Positions 58,967 to 64,000 of a DNA stretch of 64,000 nucleotides are shown one piece after another (the stretch's first letter is position 1; every line of letters begins with the position of its first letter). The notes under the pieces are model-generated. The model worked only from the letters and a program-made list of their open reading frames with translations. It was not told where the DNA came from and did not search any database. Both the position numbers and the translations under genes were made by a program. This stretch comes from Mesotaenium endlicherianum (lineage: Eukaryota > Streptophyta > Zygnematophyceae > Zygnematales > Mesotaeniaceae), in the NCBI GenBank assembly GCA_009602735.1, contig WELA01003775.1:133196-197195 (forward strand), given 5' to 3'.

Positions 58967-59270
58967 TGTAAGAGGAATTAAGGCAAGGCAAGTATTTTTA
59001 AAATTTTCTGCTAAAGTCTTAGGATAAGCAGATGGTGAGAGCCGGGTGACAGAGAACGTCACCCTGAGTGTTGGTCAAGGCTGCATGGTGCAAGTTCAAG
59101 AACCCAGGGATGGATTAACCCTGGTAAGGCTTGCCACCGACATACGTGCAAAGGTCGATCGACCATGTCTGCCAAACGTGAGGAGGGCCACCGACACATC
59201 AACCAGGCCGAAGGCACACGTGCTGGAAGGCTACGCACGTGCCGAGGGACCGACACTGTTAGGCACGACA
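58967..59270 (+). repeat. 304-bp terminal block of E1 (candidate 3' LTR)
   Basis: Begins TGTAAGAGG next to the polypurine tract and ends GGCACGACA. It has the TG...CA ends of an LTR and recurs at 60499-60802. No copy is found at the 5' end of E1 or E1b. After it come GC and then the leader start TGTCGCGAC of the derivative, making a 12-bp palindrome across the junction. Confidence 0.7.
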
Positions 59271-59272
59271 GC

Positions 59273-60802
59273 TGTCGCGACTATTATCCGTTTGACGGTG
59301 TCGCATGCGCAGTGCAAGCTACGGCCACCTAGTGCTGAAAGTCAACGTTGACTCACCGACCACTTGACTGATTACATCGCAGTCAGCGGTTATGGCGGCG
59401 TCAAGACCACTGGCAAGGGGTCAATGTCAGTGTGCCCCACACCCAGGGATGGGGGAGGTTTTGACAAGACAGCCGCGAGGCTAGGAGCTGGGGATCAGCA
59501 ATGAGCCGCCCAGCAAGTACCAGGTCAGGTACTGTGTGACTGGCAGATTAAGCCAGGTCATGGCTGCAATGCCAAGATAGGTTACGGCCGCCCGGTTGGG
59601 AAAACTTGAGCAAGTGGCATTTGCTTGCACGCCGCTCAGGAATTCTTAGCCATGAGCCAATTAGGCGTGACTGCCAGCTGAGAAGCTAAGCAGCCACGCG
59701 CAACAGTCACAAGGTGTGCATGCATGCTGAGTGACTACAAGTTTGAGTTGAGCATGGCTAGGCAGAAGCGACATGCAGCTAAGTTGTGTGACTAAGCACG
59801 GCATTCTCGAAAGATGACGCTATGTGGTGCATGCGAAAGGCACGAATCTTGCCTGAGACATGTCATTCACTCTCACGCACCTTTGCCAAGAGGCAAAAGG
59901 AAAGAGAAGAAGGGCGCGAAGAAGAAGAAGGAGTTCCCAAGGCCATTGGAGGGCCAAAGCCCCACGCTTCTGACGACGCTGAAGATTCTTCTGTGTATCA
60001 TAGATAAGTTAGGATTGTAGGAGTTCCCAAGAGGGAATCTCACGGTTGAAGAAGGAGAACTGCAGAATAGAATCTGCTAGGAGATTAGCACAGAGTCAGC
60101 CGAACGCCACAAGTGTGTGTGTGAAGCAGCCTTAAAATGGTGAGTTGTGTGTTGATTTCCAAGTTCTCAGAAGTCGCATTCGCATCTCGAAGAGAGAGAG
60201 CAATATTGACAGATAAAGCTCTCAGTGAAGAACTGAGTGAGCCCAGCCTGGCAGTGAAGCGCTGTTAAGGCGTGGTGTTAAGTGAAGAGCTTGACCCAGG
60301 CCAGCATAGACGTAGTTTCAGAGTTTTGTAAGCTGACTTGTGGAAGTTAAGCAAAAGCCTGAAGGGCGATTTTTTCTGAATCTGACGTTGCATGTTAAGC
60401 TGTTTAGAGTGTGATTTCTGCAAACTACAATTTGCTCACCTGTGAACCCAAGAACCTTAAGGCATAAAGCCTATGTGGAAGTAAGAGACTTCCGTCCTTG
60501 TAAGAGGAATTAAGGCAAGGCAAGTATTTTTAAAATTTTCTGCTAAAGTCTTAGGATAAGCAGATGGTGAGAGCCGGGTGACAGAGAACGTCACCCTGAG
60601 TATTGGTCAAGGCTGCATGGTGCAAGTTCAGGAACCCAGGGATGGGTTAACCCTGGTAAGGCTTGTCACCGACACACGTGCAAAGGTCGATCGACCATGT
60701 CTGCCAAACGTGAGGAGGGCCACCGACACATCAACCAGGCCGAAGGCACACGTGCTGGAAGGCTACGCACGTGCCGAGGGACCGACACTCTTAGGCACGA
60801 CA
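59273..60802 (+). mobile_element. Coding-deleted derivative of E1 (leader + first gag codons + terminal block)
   Basis: 59273-60498 matches the leader and the first 60 or so bases of gag; at 60498/60499 it jumps straight to the 304-bp terminal block. All of gag-pol is gone. It retains the same outer termini as E1 (TGTCG...CGACA) and lies two bases after it. It has the intact leader segment that E1 lacks, so it is not a simple tandem copy of this E1. It could be a non-autonomous form or a deletion in a tandem pair. Confidence 0.8.
60499..60802 (+). repeat. Second copy of the 304-bp terminal block
   Basis: Same length and termini as 58967-59270 with a handful of substitutions. It is not preceded by a polypurine tract, because the deletion joins it to gag. 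Its end, or its artefactual duplicate, abuts non-element sequence TCCAGCCC at 60829. Confidence 0.8.
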
Positions 60803-60828
60803 NGGGACCGACACTCTTAGGCACGACA
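60778..60828. other. Unmerged contig overlap: 25-bp duplicate around a single N
   Basis: 60778-60802 and 60804-60828 are identical with N at 60803. As at 53883 this looks like two contig ends placed side by side. The element boundary here should be read with that in mind. Confidence 0.88.
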
Positions 60829-61402
60829 TCCAGCCCAATTTTGCTCTAGGGATGGCAGGAAAATCAGTGATACGGAAATCTTTGCGAATGACTAGCAGTT
60901 CTTGCGAGAATAATCTAAGATGTGGAAAAGTTGCAGCCATTTCTCGTGCGGGATCCATAAGGCTACGATCCACGTGCATTTTTACTTCTGGCCAATTCCT
61001 CCACCTACTTGCCCACTTCCTGCACTTCCTGCCCTGATCCTGCCACTTCCTGCGACTTCCGCTACGTCACATCTGGTCACATGATGCAGCAAGATGAGTA
61101 TGTGTAGATTTGCTTGCGATTGCAATTTTTGAACAGCCAGTCGTCAAAGTTTTGTAGGTGCTGTTCACACTTGACACTTTGACTGGACTTAGCTCACTCG
61201 TACCGATATGGCGGCAACAAAGGTGAAGCATGTCCAAGACCTGAAGTGCGCACTCACAAACCCATCGATGCCTACTTGGAGTTCCCTTGTAAGTTCACAA
61301 GGCGACCTCTACCTAGAGGATTTCCCTGTGCGGATGTGATCAAGTAGTCAATTATGTGAACGACAGGAAAACAATTTTGGTGGACTATTACTTTGAACAA
61401 AG
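60829..61402 (+). other. Upstream region of the LUC7-like gene
   Basis: No ORF is supported. Near 61000-61060 there are imperfect repeats of CCTGCCACTTCCTGC type, followed by CTACGTCAC, which contains a TGACGT-type bZIP core on the minus strand. Promoter and 5' untranslated region are presumed here. Confidence 0.5.
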
Positions 61403-64000
61403 ATGGATGTTAAGTCTCTTTTAGACGAGTTGATGGGGAAAGACCGCGACCTTCCTCTGGATCAACAGAAGAAGAGAAAATTGCGATACGACGACCCCGA
61501 GGTAGTGCGCATTTTGCTCCTCGTGTGGCTAACAGCAAGTCCAGGAGCCCTTGGTGGCTTAGTGCCTGGAGATCACGAGGATCTCATGCAAGACAGGGAT
61601 ATAATGAAGGAGGAGGGCATATTTGATTGTTGAATGGTTCATTCTTTGTATCCCTCCTTGGTCCTATCAGTTATTCTATTACTAGCTCACTACCAGCACC
61701 ATTATGTTTTGAGTAATGAATTGGTCCATTGCTTGCACTCTTGCGTGACAGGTTTGCCACTATCACCTGGCAGCTTTCTGCCCTCATGACCTCTTTCCAA
61801 ACACTAAGAGCGACCTTGGCCCCTGCCCAAAGACACATGACGATAACCTGCGGGAGGAGTATCTGAAGTCTAGTAAAGTAGCTCAATTTGAAGGCGAGCT
61901 GCTAATGTACCTGGAGCGTCTCCTATCAGAGCTGGAACGGTCAGTCTTGCAAACCTCCGAAATCCCCTTCCTTGTTACTTCCCTGATTACATTGTCAACT
62001 GCACTACAAGTCACCATTCAGAAATTTTTATGCCCTTCTGGTTAGGAGTCCAGCTAAGAAGCAAGCAGATTGATTGCAGTCTTCAGATGCACCTCTCACT
62101 AAAAGCAGCAATGCCATCGGGGTTGGGGTTTGAGGGAGGAGGGAGGAAGGAGGGGGGGGAGGAGGGGGAGTGTTTAAAGATGGGATATGTGCTCTTCTCC
62201 AATTAGGCCTTGAGACATTCTCCGCTCATGCTGGGCTCGTCCTTTCTGCAGTAATAATGCAAGTGCCTCCATGGAGAGCCAGCCTTGCTGTGGATCAGGC
62301 AGATAGTCAGTAGAACAAGTCTTCTATCCTTATATTGCTTCTCAACGTGAGAATGAAAAAGCCAAGGGCAGCAGTACACTGGGTACCGAAATCCATCCCA
62401 ACTATCTTGCAAATTCATGCGACCGTTGTGTCCTACTGCTTCATCTGGTACTGCAGTAAGATCAAGCGCTGCCACGAGAGGCTGGAGAAGGAGCTGCCTC
62501 AGCTGGACGGCGCCAAGGTGAACAGCGACCGCATCTCGGCCATCGCTCTGGAAGTCCAGGCCCTCCTGAAGCAGGCGGAGAAGGAAGGAGAAGAGGGCCT
62601 CGTGGATCTGGCTGAAGCGACTATGGCCAAGGTCAGACTTGGGTCCTGGTCCAGGTCTTCTACATATATTTACACCTCACCCCGTAACTGCTTGATGGAA
62701 CCCTCTTCGTTGGTTCCTTCTTTGTGTTGATGTAGCAGGAGTTCTGAAATATCGTATTGCCGGTCTTAAATTGTAGTGGGTGAACGCTTTGTGCTTCCAG
62801 ACTGGCTGCAAGATATCAGCGCTGATGAGTTCACGAATTAACAAGGGTATTGGAGGAAGTCAGAGACTTAAGCGGGGAAGCTTGGCTAGACTTGGGTTTC
62901 AGAAGTGAGTGGGCAAGGACCACGTGTGGTGCAACGACGGGGACCAACCAGAGCTGTCCTTGGAACCCTCGTGCAGGGGTGGGGTGGCGTATGTGGGGGA
63001 AGGTGGACGGGGGACGATATGTCCTGCTAGGGGGGGTTTGGCATCCGGGTGAGCGTCAGGATTGAACGAGTCTTGCAGGGCACCCACTCGTGGGGACACC
63101 CTTTTCCTTTGAAACCATGGCTCTGGCACCTCCTCTCTCTTTCCCACAAAGTTCAGTTGACTTAGCTGCAGGCAACCAGGAATCATGGCTGGCAGGATGC
63201 TCTTGCCTGCATTTTTGGTGGGTGAGCATTGGCTTGGTGTCAGCACTTGAGCGCAGTCCCATGCTTGTATACATGGGTGTCAGGATTTGGGAGGAGAGGA
63301 AGAATGAGGACGAAATGGATCTACTGGCAAAAGAAAGTCACTGCAATCTGCTCGAGGGGTTTAGGGTAGGGTGAAGATTTGTGAGGTGTTGGTGGTGTCT
63401 TGACACGGGTCAAGGCATCGTCTTGACGTGCCATGCGCACATGCAGATACACCTGCCCAGTTGCACTTGCCCCAGCACATGCCCCAGCACCTGCTCCTCC
63501 TCATGCATTTCCGGGGGCTGCTGGGTATCTCCTGGGCCTGCCGGGTGCCTTGATAAGTCCCCTTGTGCAATGAGCGCAGTCTCACTTCCGTAGCACACGC
63601 ACACGGATGCACACGCATCCCTGGGCCGCCTCGCGTCTCACACGCGCATTCTGCTGCCGCACGTGCGTGTGCCTCGCGATGGGCCGCTCTCCCGGACGCA
63701 GGTGGAGGGGCTGAACCGCGAGAAGGAGGCGCTGCTGAGCGCGTCGCTGGCGGTGCCGGAGTCGGCCGTAAACACGGTGCTGGAGAAGGAGAAGCGCATG
63801 CAGGTGTGCGAGGTGTGCGGCGCCATGCAGGCCTCCACCGACACGGAGAAGCGCCTCGCCTCGCACCTCGAGGGCAAGCAGCACCTCGTATGCGCGCGCA
63901 CCCCCACCCTGCTCCCCTGCGTTGCGTCTAAGAATCCCAATACCCTCTTGTACGTAAGCTGTGGCCCGTGAGCAAAGAGGAGGACCCCCCCCCCCTCCCC
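61403..64000 (+). CDS. LUC7: LUC7-like U1 snRNP splicing factor (5' part, runs off the window)
   Basis: LUC7 proteins belong to the U1 snRNP and help choose 5' splice sites in the nucleus. Exons: 61403-61501, 61752-61939, 62457-62631, 63702-63887, all GT-AG with matching phases (33 codons, 62 plus 2 bases, 1 plus 58 codons, 62 codons). Start ATG 61403 gives SLLDELMGKDRDLP, the family N-terminus. Exon 2 has the first zinc finger (VCHYHLAAFCPHDLF, DLGPCPKTHD). Exon 3 is the coiled coil. Exon 4 carries VCEVCGAM and HLEGKQHL, the second C2H2-type finger. The next exon, probably starting with a Gly-Tyr block and leading to an Arg/Ser-rich tail, lies beyond the window. Confidence 0.93.

Larger units (their letters stand above)
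48514..59270 (+). mobile_element. E1: DNMT- and PHD-bearing Ty3/gypsy-like retroelement
   Basis: Order: leader (48514-49920), gag (49921-51780), protease and DNA methyltransferase (51764-53888), linker (53896-55856), UAG context, RT, RNase H, integrase, PHD finger (55860-58919), polypurine tract (58955-58966), 304-bp terminal block (58967-59270). The DDE integrase and RT place it with Ty3/gypsy. The unit starts TGTCG and ends CGACA. No copy of the 304-bp block is found before 48514, so a standard 5' LTR is missing. The ORFs are broken by one frameshift in the methyltransferase, one near 55.7 kb and four nonsense codons. E1b is a second copy of the same family. Confidence 0.92.

Noticed and set aside
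59273-60498. Reading 59273-60498 as a 1.2-kb 3' LTR of E1
   Set aside because: It includes the first gag codons and then jumps to the 304-bp terminal block, and no polypurine tract lies before 59273; it is leader of a deleted copy.

Overview
The window is nuclear DNA of a green-lineage eukaryote, most likely a charophyte (streptophyte) alga such as Chara. Three things point there. The host genes are plant-type and split into many short exons with GT-AG introns. The repeats are Ty3/gypsy-like retroelements nested in one another. One retroelement family carries a C5-cytosine DNA methyltransferase, which I recall being reported for charophyte and dinoflagellate retrotransposons. The genus is inference.

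Layout. 1-2621: 3' end of a retroelement (E0, + strand) with unusual accessory ORFs before its LTR; it sits in the integrase of an older element, E1b. 2622-4843 and 11545-18053: E1b (- strand), a decayed copy of the methyltransferase element. 4844-11544: E2 (- strand), an intact-looking chromovirus (gag, protease, RT, RNase H, integrase, chromodomain) inside E1b, with LTRs and a CCCTC target duplication. 18.7-29.0 kb: DGAT1 (diacylglycerol acyltransferase), 17 exons, + strand. 30268-30339: tRNA-Glu(CUC), - strand. 32.1-36.2 kb: RING-CH membrane E3 ligase gene, - strand, rebuilt from small exons. 38.5-45.4 kb: homogentisate solanesyltransferase (plastoquinone pathway), 10 exons, - strand. 48514-59270: E1, a longer copy of the methyltransferase element, + strand, followed by a coding-deleted derivative (59273-60802). 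61.4 kb to the end: LUC7-like U1 snRNP gene, + strand, running off the window.

The most striking system is the E1 family. Its order is leader, gag with two CCHC knuckles, protease, DNMT3/DRM-like methyltransferase, a linker of about 600 codons, a UAG-CAA-CUA stop context kept in both copies (candidate readthrough), RT, RNase H, integrase and a C-terminal PHD finger. One element thus encodes a possible DNA-methylation writer and a possible histone reader. Both copies are broken, largely by C-to-T/G-to-A nonsense changes, so function is inferred for the family and not for these copies. E2 separately shows a textbook -1 frameshift signal between gag and pol.

Assembly caveats: N gaps at 31226-31791 and 43243-43400, and single Ns at 125, 53883 and 60803; the last two sit between exact duplicated ends and look like unmerged contig overlaps.
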